From NCBI RefSeq assembly GCF_002291145.1, contig NZ_NTGE01000120.1:1-64000 (forward strand): DNA of 64,000 bases. Reading direction: 5' to 3'. Of the stretch, positions 24,180-33,616 are shown one piece after another; position 1 is the stretch's first letter, and each line of letters begins with the position of its first letter. Source of the stretch: Streptomyces sp. SA15. Lineage in GTDB: Bacteria; Actinomycetota; Actinomycetes; Streptomycetales; Streptomycetaceae. The position numbers and the translations under genes are program-made. The notes beneath the pieces are model-generated. The model was given only the letters and a program-made list of their open reading frames with translations. It searched no databases and was not told where the DNA came from.

Positions 24180-25771
24180 TTGAGGTCCCCCTCGTTGTCG
24201 GCCTCGGCGTGGGCCGCTTCGTTGGTCGGCTGGGTGTATTTGCTCGGGTTCTTGAGTCCGTCGAAGAACGCCTGGACCCACAGGCCCGGTGGGGGTTCGG
24301 GCGCCTTGTCCTCGGGCTCCGGCTCGGGCTCGGGCTCGCGCTTGGCGGTCGACCAGATGGTCGGCCGGCCCTCCCGTTCGGCCTGTTCGATGGCGGCCTG
24401 CTCGGCGTACCGCTGGGTGAGCGAGGTCTTGACCCGGCTGCGGCGCTGCGGCAGGCCGTTTGCCGTCCACTCGGTGACCTCGGGGACGTCGTCCTCCAGG
24501 GAGACCGGAGTCACGAACTTGGGGCTGGTGGGGCGGCGCAGCTTGGGCCTGCGCTTGGGACCGGGGAGAGCGCCGGGTTCGGGGGTGGGCAGGGCCGTGG
24601 CGCCGATGCCGTGAGCGAGTCCGACACCCGGCTCGGAGGTGAGCATGTCGCTCGGCACGACGAGGACGGCCCGGACGCCGCCGTACGCGGAGGCGCGCAG
24701 CGAGACCTTCATGTCGTACGTACGGCAGAGGCGACCGACGACGGCCAGGCCCAGGCGCGGCGATTCGCCGATGTCCTGCAGGTCGACGCCCGCCATGGCA
24801 CGCTCCAGCATGCCCTCGGCGCGGGCGCGGGCCTCTTCGCTGAGGCTGACGCCGGAGTCCTCGATCTCGATGGCGACGCCGGTCTGCACCTCGGTGGCGG
24901 TGACGTGCACCTTGGTCTGCGGCGGCGAGTAGCGGGTGGCGTTGTCGAGGAGTTCGGCCGCGGCGTGGATGACGGGCTCGACGGCGGTGCCCTTGACGTT
25001 GACCTTGGCGATGGAGGTCAGGTCGATGCGCCCGAACTCCAGGATCCGGGACATGGCGCCGCGCAGCACGCTGTACAGGGCGACGGGCTCGGGCCACTGG
25101 CGGCCCGGCCGGCCGCCGCCGAGGACGGAGATGGAGTCGGCGAGGCGGCCGATCAGCGCGGTGCCGTGGTCGATGCGCAGCAGGTCGTCGAAGACCTCGG
25201 GGTTGCGGCCGTGGTCCTCCTCCATCTCGCGGAGTTCATTGGCCTGCTGGTGGACGATCGCCTGGACGCGCCGGGCGATGTTGACGAAGGAGCGCTGCGT
25301 GGCGTCACGGAGCGTCTCTTCCTGGTCGACGATGTCGAGCACCGTCCTGATCAACGACACCTGGGCTTCGGGGAGGTCGCGCCAGGCGGGGTCCATGTCG
25401 CCGAGTAGGAGAATCACCTCTCTGGGGGAATGCCCACCGCGCAGATAGGTGAGCGCGGTCGGCGCGATCTCCTTCGCGAGGCGGGTCATCTCGTCGTCAT
25501 GGGCGGCGATGCGCCGTTCCAGATAAGCGGTGTGACGGGCGTGGTCCGCCCGTTCCTTCCGCAGGGTGCGGCCGCGGCGCACCGCCTCGGCTGCCGCCGC
25601 GATCACCAGGAGCGTGGCGACGGCGCCGCACCAGCCGACAGCCACCCGGGCCGGCTCCGTCACCACGGCGACGGCGGCCCCGGTCGCCGCGGCCATCACT
25701 ATGCCGGGCAGCAACAGCACGCGCGCATACGAAAGTTCACGGCGACCTGGAGGGGATTGAACACTCACCAT
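24176..25771 (-). CDS. cvnA: Conservon sensor histidine kinase-like protein CvnA
   Basis: A 531-residue protein. Two membrane helices lie near residues 15-35 and 42-62 with almost no external domain, then a helical dimerisation region. The HATPase domain (about 275-400) has N-box ELLDNATRYSPP and G-box IEDSGVSLSEEA. The C-terminal 120 residues are Pro/Glu-rich, with an EPEPEPEPE run. Classic histidine-kinase phosphoacceptor sequences are not obvious, as usual in CvnA. It starts the operon cvnABCDE (cvn9/rar by synteny). The ATG at 25771 is preceded by AGAGGG. Confidence 0.9.
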   Translation of the reverse strand: MVSVQSPPGRRELSYARVLLLPGIVMAAATGAAVAVVTEPARVAVGWCGAVATLLVIAAAAEAVRRGRTLRKERADHARHTAYLERRIAAHDDEMTRLAKEIAPTALTYLRGGHSPREVILLLGDMDPAWRDLPEAQVSLIRTVLDIVDQEETLRDATQRSFVNIARRVQAIVHQQANELREMEEDHGRNPEVFDDLLRIDHGTALIGRLADSISVLGGGRPGRQWPEPVALYSVLRGAMSRILEFGRIDLTSIAKVNVKGTAVEPVIHAAAELLDNATRYSPPQTKVHVTATEVQTGVAIEIEDSGVSLSEEARARAEGMLERAMAGVDLQDIGESPRLGLAVVGRLCRTYDMKVSLRASAYGGVRAVLVVPSDMLTSEPGVGLAHGIGATALPTPEPGALPGPKRRPKLRRPTSPKFVTPVSLEDDVPEVTEWTANGLPQRRSRVKTSLTQRYAEQAAIEQAEREGRPTIWSTAKREPEPEPEPEDKAPEPPPGLWVQAFFDGLKNPSKYTQPTNEAAHAEADNEGDLK

Positions 25772-26111
25772 GTGGGCCCTCTGAAACAAATCGGCTGGGA
25801 GTCGGGGGAGCTTGCAGGGGGACTTACAGGGGGATACGTCATGGATCTGTCGGGATCTTCGGTATGTTCGGGAACAAACGCACGAATACATCTCAACTCG
25901 GTGCGCTGCGGGCGAGCTTAGTCCGACCGGATCATCGCCGTGTCATATTCAGCAAGCGCCTGAAATGGGGTCGGCGGCAGGAGTACGCTCGACTCCATTT
26001 ACACGCTCGGAGTTCAGTCGCACACGGTGCGTCACGGAGCACAGGCGTACGAAAACCACTCACCGTGACGGGTGAAGAAGCCCGGAATCGGGCTCTGGAT
26101 CATTACCCCGC
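25772..26111. other. Intergenic region with the cvn promoter; no gene seen
   Basis: There are 340 bases, locally less GC-rich, between cvnA and the tail of the TetR gene. The cvn operon promoter must lie here on the minus strand. A short hairpin at 26079-26094 may end the TetR transcript. No supported reading frame was found. Confidence 0.5.
26079..26094 (-). terminator. Weak terminator after the TetR gene
   Basis: AGCCCG-GAAT-CGGGCT, a perfect 6-bp stem, followed on the minus strand by TTCTTC. It lies 18 bases past the TetR stop. Confidence 0.45.
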
Positions 26112-26747
26112 TCAGAGCCCGGCAATGCGCAGAGCGGCGTCCGCCGCCGCGTCAGCGAATGCCGACACGGGCCGCTCCGGATCGGAGCGGTGCACGAGGA
26201 TGACTCCCTCGATCAGCCCGAACACCAGATCCGTCCGCAGATCGAGCTCACTCTTGGCGAGCGCGCCACCGGCTCGCGTCGCGGCGAGCAACTGCCGGTA
26301 GGCGTCCTTGAGTTCGGCCCGCACGGCATGGAAGCCGGCGAACCGCTCGGCGCGCACCTCGGGCAGCAGGTACAGGACGCCGAGGTTGTGCGGACCGCCG
26401 CACAGCACCTCCACGTCGGCGCGGCACAGCTCCCACAGCCGGTCCTCGGCCGGGGTCATGTCGTCGGCGAGGAGTTCACGGGCGTACGCCAGTGAGGGTG
26501 TGACGGTGGACTCCAAGAGCTCGGCGAGCAGCTCCTCCTTGCCGGAGACGTAGTGGTACATGGACGCCTGGCGCATTCCTGCGCGCTCGGCGACGGCGCG
26601 GGTGGAGGTGGCCGCGTAGCCGAGGGTGGTGAACAACTCCGCGGCGGCCGCGAGGAGTTCCTCGCGCGGCTCGAGACCGCTGTCCGGCCGCTGCGCGGCC
26701 CGCGGTCTGCCGACCCGCCGGCTCCGGTCTCCATCCGCTGTCCCCAT
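26112..26747 (-). CDS. TetR-family repressor of the guanidine/urea assimilation genes
   Basis: A 211-residue TetR protein. The N-terminal HTH spans about residues 20-67 (AELFTTLGYAATSTRAVAER, AGMRQASMYHYVSGKEELL), followed by the helical ligand domain. The ATG at 26747 is chosen because conservation begins soon after; the longer frame crosses the intergenic region. It diverges from the DUF1989/carboxylase operon, and a perfect 9+4+9 palindrome lies between them. TetR proteins usually repress a divergent operon and respond to its substrate. Repression of this operon and of the permease at 18647 is inferred from the shared operator. Confidence 0.85.
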   Translation of the reverse strand: MGTADGDRSRRVGRPRAAQRPDSGLEPREELLAAAAELFTTLGYAATSTRAVAERAGMRQASMYHYVSGKEELLAELLESTVTPSLAYARELLADDMTPAEDRLWELCRADVEVLCGGPHNLGVLYLLPEVRAERFAGFHAVRAELKDAYRQLLAATRAGGALAKSELDLRTDLVFGLIEGVILVHRSDPERPVSAFADAAADAALRIAGL

Positions 26748-26847
26748 GTGTTCGATCCTCGCACACCACCCCATTCGGCGATCTTGGTGAGGGTCCGGCA
26801 ATCGACCGGCAACCGGCCCGCAACGACCACGACCCACCGCGCCCTTA

Positions 26848-26869
26848 ATTTCTGTCGAGCGACAGAAAT
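26848..26869. promoter_or_regulatory. TetR operator before the DUF1989/carboxylase operon
   Basis: ATTTCTGTC (26848-26856), spacer GAGC, GACAGAAAT (26861-26869): a perfect inverted repeat with nine-base arms, 24 bases before the operon's first ATG and 100 bases from the TetR start. It matches the site at 18569-18590. Confidence 0.78.
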
Positions 26870-26893
26870 AAGCCGAGAGCCGGAGGTGCCGGT

Positions 26894-27718
26894 ATGGCGA
26901 CAGAGACCACGTACGGGGCCCGCGACCATGCGCGCGCCCAGGAGGGCACGCACACCGAGGCCATGCCCGTCGTGCCGGCCGCGCACTGGCCGGCCCCGCC
27001 CTGCGAGGCGGGGCACCTGGTGTGGGCCGAGACGGTGGCGGGCGGCAACTACACGCACCGGGTGCTGGCCCGCGGCACCGAACTGCGCCTGACCGACCTG
27101 CGCGGCGACGCCTGCGCGCATCTGCTGCTGTACGCGGCCGACCGGCCCTGGGAGCGGCTGAACGTCGCCGACACCGTGAAGGTGCAGTGGAACGCCTACC
27201 TGGGCGAGAGCCGACTGCTGCTGTCCGACCAGGGCCGGGTGCTCGCCTCGGTGGTCGCCGACACCTCCGGTCGGCACGACGCCCTGTGCGGCACCTCCAC
27301 CCTCGTCCGCAACAGCGAGCGGTACGGCGACGGCACACCGCAGGGCCCCTCCCCCGCCGGGCGCGAGCTGTTCAAGCTGGCCGCCGCGAAGAACGGCCTC
27401 GCACCGCGCGACCTGCCGCCGTCCCTCTCCTTCTTCCAGGGCGTCGAGGTCCGCGAGGACGGCACCCTCGACTTCACCGGCTCGAACGGCCCCGGCGGCA
27501 GCGTGACCCTGCGCGCCGAACAGGACGTCACGGTGCTCATCGCCAACGTGCCCCACCCGGCCGACCTGCGCCCCGAGTACGTCAGCACCCCGCTGGAGGT
27601 GCTCGCCTGGCGCGCCGAGACCACCCGGCCCGGCGACCCGCTGTGGGACGCCACGCCCGAGGGCCGCCGCGCCTTCCTGAACACCGCCGAGTTCCTTGCC
27701 GCGAGGGGGCTCTCATGA
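26894..27718 (+). CDS. DUF1989 protein, probable carboxyguanidine deiminase subunit
   Basis: A 274-residue DUF1989 (urea carboxylase-associated) protein with GGNYTHRVLARGTELRLTDL, LRGDACAHLLLY and the Cys motif ALCGTSTLVRNSERYG. Such pairs next to a urea-carboxylase-like enzyme were shown to form a carboxyguanidine deiminase (CgdAB), which turns carboxyguanidine into allophanate and ammonia. Older annotations call this urea carboxylase-associated protein 2. It is first gene of the operon; its stop overlaps the next start in an ATGA, predicting stoichiometric translation of the two subunits. Confidence 0.82.
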   Translation: MATETTYGARDHARAQEGTHTEAMPVVPAAHWPAPPCEAGHLVWAETVAGGNYTHRVLARGTELRLTDLRGDACAHLLLYAADRPWERLNVADTVKVQWNAYLGESRLLLSDQGRVLASVVADTSGRHDALCGTSTLVRNSERYGDGTPQGPSPAGRELFKLAAAKNGLAPRDLPPSLSFFQGVEVREDGTLDFTGSNGPGGSVTLRAEQDVTVLIANVPHPADLRPEYVSTPLEVLAWRAETTRPGDPLWDATPEGRRAFLNTAEFLAARGLS

Positions 27719-28329
27719 AGTCCGTCATTCCCGCCCGGGCCGCCTGGTCGTCAGTGATCCGCGCCGGCGAGACCCTCACCATCACCGATCTGCACGGCAA
27801 CCAGGCCGTCGACTTCCTCGTCTACGACGCCCACGACACGTCCGTGCGCTACAGCGCCCCGGACACGATCCACGCGCAGGGAAACATCTTCCTCACCACG
27901 GGCAGCGTGCTGCTGTCGAACGAGCACACGCCCCTGATGACGGTCGTCGCGGACGACGTGGGCCGGCACGACACGGTCGGCGGCGCCTGCTCCAAGGAGT
28001 CGAACACCCTCCGCTACGGCCACCACACGTGGTCGCAGCACGCGTGCGTGGACAACTTCCTCGCCGAGGGCGCGCGGCACGGCCTCGGCAAGCGCGACCT
28101 GGTCTCCAACATCAACTGGTACATGAACGTGCCCGTCGAGAAGGACGGCACGCTCGGCATCGTGGACGGCCTTTCGGCGCCGGGACTGTCGCTCACGCTC
28201 CGCGCCGAACGGGACGTCCTGGTCCTGGTCTCCAACTGCCCCCAGATCAACAACCCGTGCAACGGCTTCGACCCGACGGCGGTGGAGATGACGATCAACG
28301 AGGCGACGATCGCCGGGGCGGGCACATGA
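27715..28329 (+). CDS. DUF1989 protein, second probable carboxyguanidine deiminase subunit
   Basis: A 204-residue DUF1989 protein, shorter than its partner and diverged from it. It holds LHGNQAVDFLVYDAHD, HTPLMTVVADDVGRHD, the Cys/Ser motif VGGACSKESNTLRYG and the C-terminal CPQINNPCNGFDPT. It corresponds to urea carboxylase-associated protein 1. Both ends are set by ATGA overlaps with neighbours. The enzyme activity is inferred from the studied CgdAB pairs. Confidence 0.84.
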   Translation: MKSVIPARAAWSSVIRAGETLTITDLHGNQAVDFLVYDAHDTSVRYSAPDTIHAQGNIFLTTGSVLLSNEHTPLMTVVADDVGRHDTVGGACSKESNTLRYGHHTWSQHACVDNFLAEGARHGLGKRDLVSNINWYMNVPVEKDGTLGIVDGLSAPGLSLTLRAERDVLVLVSNCPQINNPCNGFDPTAVEMTINEATIAGAGT

Positions 28330-31300
28330 CCTTCGACACGCTGCTGGTCGCCAACCGGGGCGAGATCGCGGTCAGGATCATCCGTACGGCCCGTGAGCTC
28401 GGCCTGAGGACGGTCGCCGTGTACTCCGACGCCGACCGCTCCGCACCCCACGTCCGGCTCGCCGACCAGGCGGTACGCCTCGGCCCGGCGCCCGCGAAGG
28501 AGTCGTACCTCGACGCCGATCTCGTGCTGAAGGCGGCCAAGGACACGGGCGCGGGCGCCATCCATCCCGGCTACGGCTTCCTGTCCGAGGACGCTTCGTT
28601 CGCACGGCAGTGTGAGGAGGCCGGGATCGTGTTCGTGGGTCCCACGCCCGAGCAGCTGGACCTGTTCGGCGCCAAGCACACGGCACGGGCGGCGGCCGAG
28701 GCGGCGGGGGTGCCGCTGGCACCGGGGACGGGGCTGCTGGCGTCCGTGGAGGACGCTCTCTGCGAGGCAGCCGTCATCGGCTACCCGGTCATGCTCAAGG
28801 CCACCGGCGGAGGCGGCGGTATCGGCATGTCGGCATGTCGTTCCGCCGACGAACTGACTCAGGCCTGGGAGCGGGTGCAGCGCGTCGCCGCCGCATCCTT
28901 CTCCTCCGCCGGCGTCTTCCTGGAGCGACTCGTCGAACACGCCCGCCATGTCGAGGTGCAGGTCTTCGGCGACGGCGACGGCACGGTCGTCACCTTCGGC
29001 GACCGCGACTGCTCCCTCCAGCGCCGCAACCAGAAGGTGCTGGAGGAGGCACCCGCGCCGGGCCTGCCCGACCACGTGCGTGAGCAACTCGCCCGTAGCG
29101 CTCGTGACTTGTGCGCCTCCGTCGGCTACCGCTCCGCCGGAACCGTCGAGTTCGTCTACGACGACACCCGCGAGGAGGCGTACTTCCTGGAGGTCAACAC
29201 CCGTCTCCAGGTCGAGCACCCGGTCACCGAGGAGATCTACGGCGTCGATCTGGTCGCCTGGATGCTCCGCCTGGCCCGCGGTGAGACGGACGTCGTCCGC
29301 GAACCGGCCGCACCGCACGGCCACGCCGTCGAGGCCCGCCTCTACGCCGAGGACCCCTCACGCGAACACCGGCCCAGCGCGGGCCTGCTGACGCGGGTCG
29401 AGTTCCCGCCGGGGGTGCGCGTGGACGGCTGGGTGGAGACGGGCACCGAGGTGACGACGTCGTACGACCCCATGCTCGCGAAGGTCGTCGCGTACGGCCC
29501 GGACCGAGCGCACGCCCTCGCGCGACTGGACGAGGCGCTGGCCCGCACGCGCGTCGACGGCATCGAGACGAACCTGGGCCTGGTGCGGGCGGCGCTCGCG
29601 GACCGGGACTTCACGCGGGCCGCGCACTCCACGGCGACGCTCGCTTCCGTGAGCGATCCGACCCCGCGCATCGAGGTCGTCGCGGGCGGAACCCTCACCA
29701 CCGTCCAGGACTGGCCGGGCCGCACCGGCTACTGGCAGGTCGGCGTGCCGCCGTGCGGCCCGATGGACGACCTGTCCTTCCGGCTCGGCAACCGGGCGCT
29801 CGGCAACCACGAGGGGGCGCCCGGGCTCGAGTGCACGCTCCAGGGGCCGTCCTTGAAGTTCACCCACGCCATGACCGTGTGCGTGACGGGGGCGCCGGCT
29901 CCGGTCACCGTGGACGGTGCGCCGGTGGCGCGGTGGGAGCCGGTGACGGTGCCGGCGGGGGCCGTACTGGAGATCGGCGCGCCTCTTGAGCACGGCCTGC
30001 GAACGTACGTGCTCTTCGCCGGAGGGCTCGACGTCCCGGCGTTCCTGGGCAGCGCGAGTACCTTCACGCTGGGCCGGTTCGGCGGGCACGGCGGGCGGGC
30101 GCTGCGCACGGGGGACGTCCTGCACGGTGGGACGGTCGTTGCGGGCACGCCGGTGTCTTGCGAGGACCGCCCTGATTTCACTGCCGTATGGCACGTCGGC
30201 GCCGTCGAAGGCCCGCACGCCGCACCGGAGTTCTTCACCGAGGACGACATCCACGACTTCTACGCCGCCGACTGGAAGGTCCACTTCAACTCCGCACGGA
30301 CAGGCATACGGCTCGTCGGCCCCAGGCCGCGCTGGGCACGCACCGACGGCGGCGAGGCGGGCCTGCACCCGTCCAACATCCACGACACCCCGTACTCCGT
30401 CGGAGCCGTCGACTACACCGGCGACATGCCGGTGCTGCTCGGCCCGGACGGCCCGTCGCTCGGCGGGTTCGTGTGCCCGGCGACGGTCCTCAGCAGCGAG
30501 CGCTGGAAGCTGGGCCAGCTGCGCCCGGGGGACACGGTGCGCTTCGTGCCGGTCGACGTGGCGGGCGGACGGCGGCCCACCATCGTGGACGGCGGCATCC
30601 TCGCCCGGGACGGCGACGTGACGTACCGCCGCAGCGGCGACGACAACCTGCTGGTCGAGTTCGGCCCGATGCAACTCGACCTGGCCCTGCGCATGCGTGT
30701 CCACGCGCTGATGGAGGCGGTGGCCGAGGACGGCCCGGACGGGATCACCGACCTGACTCCCGGCATCCGCTCCCTCCAGATCCGCACGGACCCGCACCGC
30801 CTGCCGCAGCACGAACTCCTCGCCGCCGTACGGCAGATCACCGCTTCCCTCCCGCCGTCCGACGAACTGGTCGTCCCCTCCCGCACGGTCCACCTCCCCC
30901 TGTCCTGGGACGACCCGGCGACCCGCGAGGCGATCGCCCGCTACATGGCGGGCGTCCGCGACGACGCGCCCTGGTGCCCGTGGAACATCGAGTTCATCCG
31001 CCGCGTCAACGGCCTGGATTCGGTCGAGGACGTCTACCGCACGGTCTTCGACGCGGAGTATCTGGTCCTGGGCCTGGGTGACGTGTACCTGGGCGCCCCG
31101 GTCGCCACCCCTCTCGACCCCCGCCACCGCCTGGTGACGACGAAGTACAACCCGGCCCGCACCTGGACGGCCGAGAACTCGGTCGGCATCGGCGGGGCGT
31201 ACCTGTGCGTCTACGGCATGGAGGGCCCGGGCGGCTACCAGTTCGTGGGCCGTACGACCCAGGTGTGGTCGGGCTGGCAGCAGCGCGGCGCGTTCGAGCC

Positions 31301-31838
31301 GGGCTCACCCTGGCTGCTGCGCTTCTTCGACCGCATCAAGTGGTATCCGGTGGACGCGGACGAACTCCTCGATCTGCGCGCCGACATCACCTCCGGGCGT
31401 TTCGTGCCACGCGTCGAGGAGGGCACCTTCTCACTGGCCGAGTACCAGGCTTTCCTGGCTGAGAACGCCGAGTCGATCGCGGAGTTCAGGTCGCGGCAGC
31501 AGGCGGCCTTCGCGGCGGAGCGGGACGCGTGGCAGGCGGCGGGCGAGTTCACGCGCGCGGAGGCGGTGGCCGCACCGGCGGCTCCGCCGGCGGAGGTGAC
31601 CGTGCCCACGGGCGGCCGTCTGATCGAGGCCGAATTCGCCGCGTCCGTGTGGCAGTTGAACGTCGAGCCGGGTGACGAGGTCACGGTCGGGCAGCCGCTG
31701 CTCGCGCTGGAGGCGATGAAGATGGAGTCCAGGGTGCACGCGCCGATGGACGGCGTGGTGGCTCAGATCCTGGCCAGGCCGGGCGACCAGGTGGAGGCAG
31801 GGACGGCGCTGGTCGTCCTGGCCCCGGCCGCGAACTGA
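28326..31838 (+). CDS. Biotin-dependent guanidine (or urea) carboxylase
   Basis: A 1170-residue enzyme of urea carboxylase architecture. Residues 1-450 are biotin carboxylase (EIAVRIIRTARELG, HPGYGFLSEDASFA, ATGGGGGIGMSA, VEFVYDD, EVNTRLQVEHPVTEE). Two carboxyltransferase domains related to KipA and KipI follow (VQDWPGRTGYWQVGVPPCGP, then VTYRRSGDDNLLVEFG). A biotinyl domain at the C-terminus has K1132 in EAMKMES. It carboxylates a guanidine- or urea-type nitrogen using ATP and bicarbonate. Two DUF1989 genes upstream and allophanate hydrolase downstream favour guanidine as substrate. Overlap with the upstream gene is ATGA. Confidence 0.88.
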   Translation: MTFDTLLVANRGEIAVRIIRTARELGLRTVAVYSDADRSAPHVRLADQAVRLGPAPAKESYLDADLVLKAAKDTGAGAIHPGYGFLSEDASFARQCEEAGIVFVGPTPEQLDLFGAKHTARAAAEAAGVPLAPGTGLLASVEDALCEAAVIGYPVMLKATGGGGGIGMSACRSADELTQAWERVQRVAAASFSSAGVFLERLVEHARHVEVQVFGDGDGTVVTFGDRDCSLQRRNQKVLEEAPAPGLPDHVREQLARSARDLCASVGYRSAGTVEFVYDDTREEAYFLEVNTRLQVEHPVTEEIYGVDLVAWMLRLARGETDVVREPAAPHGHAVEARLYAEDPSREHRPSAGLLTRVEFPPGVRVDGWVETGTEVTTSYDPMLAKVVAYGPDRAHALARLDEALARTRVDGIETNLGLVRAALADRDFTRAAHSTATLASVSDPTPRIEVVAGGTLTTVQDWPGRTGYWQVGVPPCGPMDDLSFRLGNRALGNHEGAPGLECTLQGPSLKFTHAMTVCVTGAPAPVTVDGAPVARWEPVTVPAGAVLEIGAPLEHGLRTYVLFAGGLDVPAFLGSASTFTLGRFGGHGGRALRTGDVLHGGTVVAGTPVSCEDRPDFTAVWHVGAVEGPHAAPEFFTEDDIHDFYAADWKVHFNSARTGIRLVGPRPRWARTDGGEAGLHPSNIHDTPYSVGAVDYTGDMPVLLGPDGPSLGGFVCPATVLSSERWKLGQLRPGDTVRFVPVDVAGGRRPTIVDGGILARDGDVTYRRSGDDNLLVEFGPMQLDLALRMRVHALMEAVAEDGPDGITDLTPGIRSLQIRTDPHRLPQHELLAAVRQITASLPPSDELVVPSRTVHLPLSWDDPATREAIARYMAGVRDDAPWCPWNIEFIRRVNGLDSVEDVYRTVFDAEYLVLGLGDVYLGAPVATPLDPRHRLVTTKYNPARTWTAENSVGIGGAYLCVYGMEGPGGYQFVGRTTQVWSGWQQRGAFEPGSPWLLRFFDRIKWYPVDADELLDLRADITSGRFVPRVEEGTFSLAEYQAFLAENAESIAEFRSRQQAAFAAERDAWQAAGEFTRAEAVAAPAAPPAEVTVPTGGRLIEAEFAASVWQLNVEPGDEVTVGQPLLALEAMKMESRVHAPMDGVVAQILARPGDQVEAGTALVVLAPAAN

Positions 31839-31854
31839 AAGTCGAGGACCCCCG

Positions 31855-33516
31855 ATGTCCAGCATGTCCCCCACCCTCTCCCGAGTCCGCGCCGCCTACG
31901 CCCGCGTCGAGGCCACAGGCCGCCCCGAGATCTGGATCGACCTGCGCCCGCAGCACGAGGTGGAGGCCGAGGCCCGCGCGATCGACGCCCGCGTGTCCTC
32001 CGGCGAGCGCCTGCCCCTCGCGGGCCGTCTGCTCGCCGCCAAGGGCAATATCGACGTGGCCGGCCTGCCCACCACCGCGGGCTGCCCGTCGTACGCCTAC
32101 CACCCCGAGGCCGACGCGCCGGTGGTCGCCCGGCTCCGGGCCGCCGGGGCGATCGTCCTGGGCACCACGAACCTGGACCAGTTCGCGACGGGCCTGGTGG
32201 GCACCCGCTCGCCCTACGGCGCCGTCCGGAACGCCCACGACCCCTCCCGCATCAGCGGCGGCTCCAGCTCCGGCTCGGCCGTCGCCGTGGCACTGGGCAT
32301 CGTCGACCTCGCCCTGGGCACCGACACGGCGGGCTCCGGCCGGGTCCCGGCCGCCTTCAACGGCATCGTCGGCCTCAAGCCCACCCGCGGCCTCGTCCCC
32401 GCGAGGGGCGTCGTCCCGGCCTGCGCCTCCCTCGACTGCGTGACGGTCTTCGCCCGCACCCTCCCGGAGGCCGAACAGGCACTGGCGTACATGGCGTCCC
32501 CACCCGACCGGGAGCTCCCGCCGCTTCCCCAGCGTGCACCGGGCCCATGGCGTGTAGCGGTCCCGGCGCGGGAACAACTCGGCGAACTGGACGAGGGATG
32601 GGCTCAGGCGTACGAGGCGGCGGTGGCCCAGCTGATCGCTTCAGGCGCCTCCGTCCGCGCCCTCGACCTCACGCCCTTCACCGAGGCGGCGGCGATGCTC
32701 TACGAGGGCGCGTTCGTCGCCGAGCGCTACACGGCGGTGGGTGCCTTTGTCGACAAAGAGGCAGAAGCGGGCGGCACGAGTCTCGACCCCACCGTCGCCG
32801 GCATCATCACCCGCGCCCGTGACATCCCGGCCCACCAGCTCTACGCCGACACCGACCGGCTGGCCGCCCTGCGCACCCGCGCCCTCGCCGAACTGGCCGA
32901 CGCGGACGCCCTGCTGCTGCCCACCGCTCCCGGCCACCCCACCCTGGCCGAGGTGGCCGCGGACCCGTTGGGCGCCAACGCCCGCCTGGGCCGCTTCACC
33001 AACTCCACCAACCTCTTCGACCTCGCCGCGGTCGCCGTCCCGTCCGGCGAGGTGAACGGCCTGCCGTTCGGCGTGATGCTGATCGGCCCGGCATTCACGG
33101 ACGACCGCCTGGCCAGGATCGCCGCGCTGCTCCAGCCGGAGACGCACTTGGCGGTGGTGGGCGCACACCTGACGGGCCAGCCGCTCAACCCCCAGCTGCT
33201 CGCCTTGGGCGCCCGCCTCGACCGTACGACCACGACGGCCCCGGTCTACCGTCTGCACGCGTTGAAGACCGACCCGCCGAAGCCGGGCCTGGTCCACGTC
33301 GGCGGGGGCGGGGCGGCGATAGAGACGGAGGTCTGGCGCCTACCGGCGGAGGGCCTGGGCCGCCTGCTGACGACCCTGCCCCGCCCGATGACGCTGGGCA
33401 GAGTGGAACTGGCGGACGGCACGAGCGTGCCGGGCTTCCTGTGCGAGCCGAGCGCACTTGGGAACGCCGAAGACATCACGGGGTACGAAAGCTGGCGTTC
33501 GTATCTGAATCGCTGA
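31855..33516 (+). CDS. atzF: Allophanate hydrolase (AtzF type)
   Basis: A 553-residue protein. The amidase-signature domain holds K63 (LAAKGNIDVAG), the GGSSSGSA motif at 135-142 with the cis-Ser, and nucleophile S161 in DTAGSGR. The C-terminal domain from about 440 (VHVGGGGAAIETEVW, GFLCEPSAL) is the decarboxylase-like domain specific to allophanate hydrolases. It converts allophanate to ammonia and CO2, the last step after the carboxylase and deiminase. It starts 16 bases after the carboxylase with GAGGA upstream; ATG at 31864 is an alternative. Confidence 0.9.
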   Translation: MSSMSPTLSRVRAAYARVEATGRPEIWIDLRPQHEVEAEARAIDARVSSGERLPLAGRLLAAKGNIDVAGLPTTAGCPSYAYHPEADAPVVARLRAAGAIVLGTTNLDQFATGLVGTRSPYGAVRNAHDPSRISGGSSSGSAVAVALGIVDLALGTDTAGSGRVPAAFNGIVGLKPTRGLVPARGVVPACASLDCVTVFARTLPEAEQALAYMASPPDRELPPLPQRAPGPWRVAVPAREQLGELDEGWAQAYEAAVAQLIASGASVRALDLTPFTEAAAMLYEGAFVAERYTAVGAFVDKEAEAGGTSLDPTVAGIITRARDIPAHQLYADTDRLAALRTRALAELADADALLLPTAPGHPTLAEVAADPLGANARLGRFTNSTNLFDLAAVAVPSGEVNGLPFGVMLIGPAFTDDRLARIAALLQPETHLAVVGAHLTGQPLNPQLLALGARLDRTTTTAPVYRLHALKTDPPKPGLVHVGGGGAAIETEVWRLPAEGLGRLLTTLPRPMTLGRVELADGTSVPGFLCEPSALGNAEDITGYESWRSYLNR

Positions 33517-33532
33517 GTCGGACAACGCCGAG

Positions 33533-33595
33533 TAGGGGCGCGGGGCTGAGTCGATATGCGGCTCCGCCGCGTGGGCGCGACCAGCCACAGACAAC
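33533..33595. repeat. Streptomyces-type intergenic palindromic repeat
   Basis: The gap between the convergent allophanate hydrolase and helicase genes has GGGGCGCGGGGCTG, a perfect GCGGC-TCC-GCCGC hairpin (33558-33570) and GGGCGCGACCAGCC. This combination recurs, as I recall it, in intergenic regions of many Streptomyces genomes and may act as a terminator. Copy number was not testable here. Confidence 0.4.
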
Positions 33596-33616
33596 TCGCA
33601 CCCGCCCCCCGTACCG

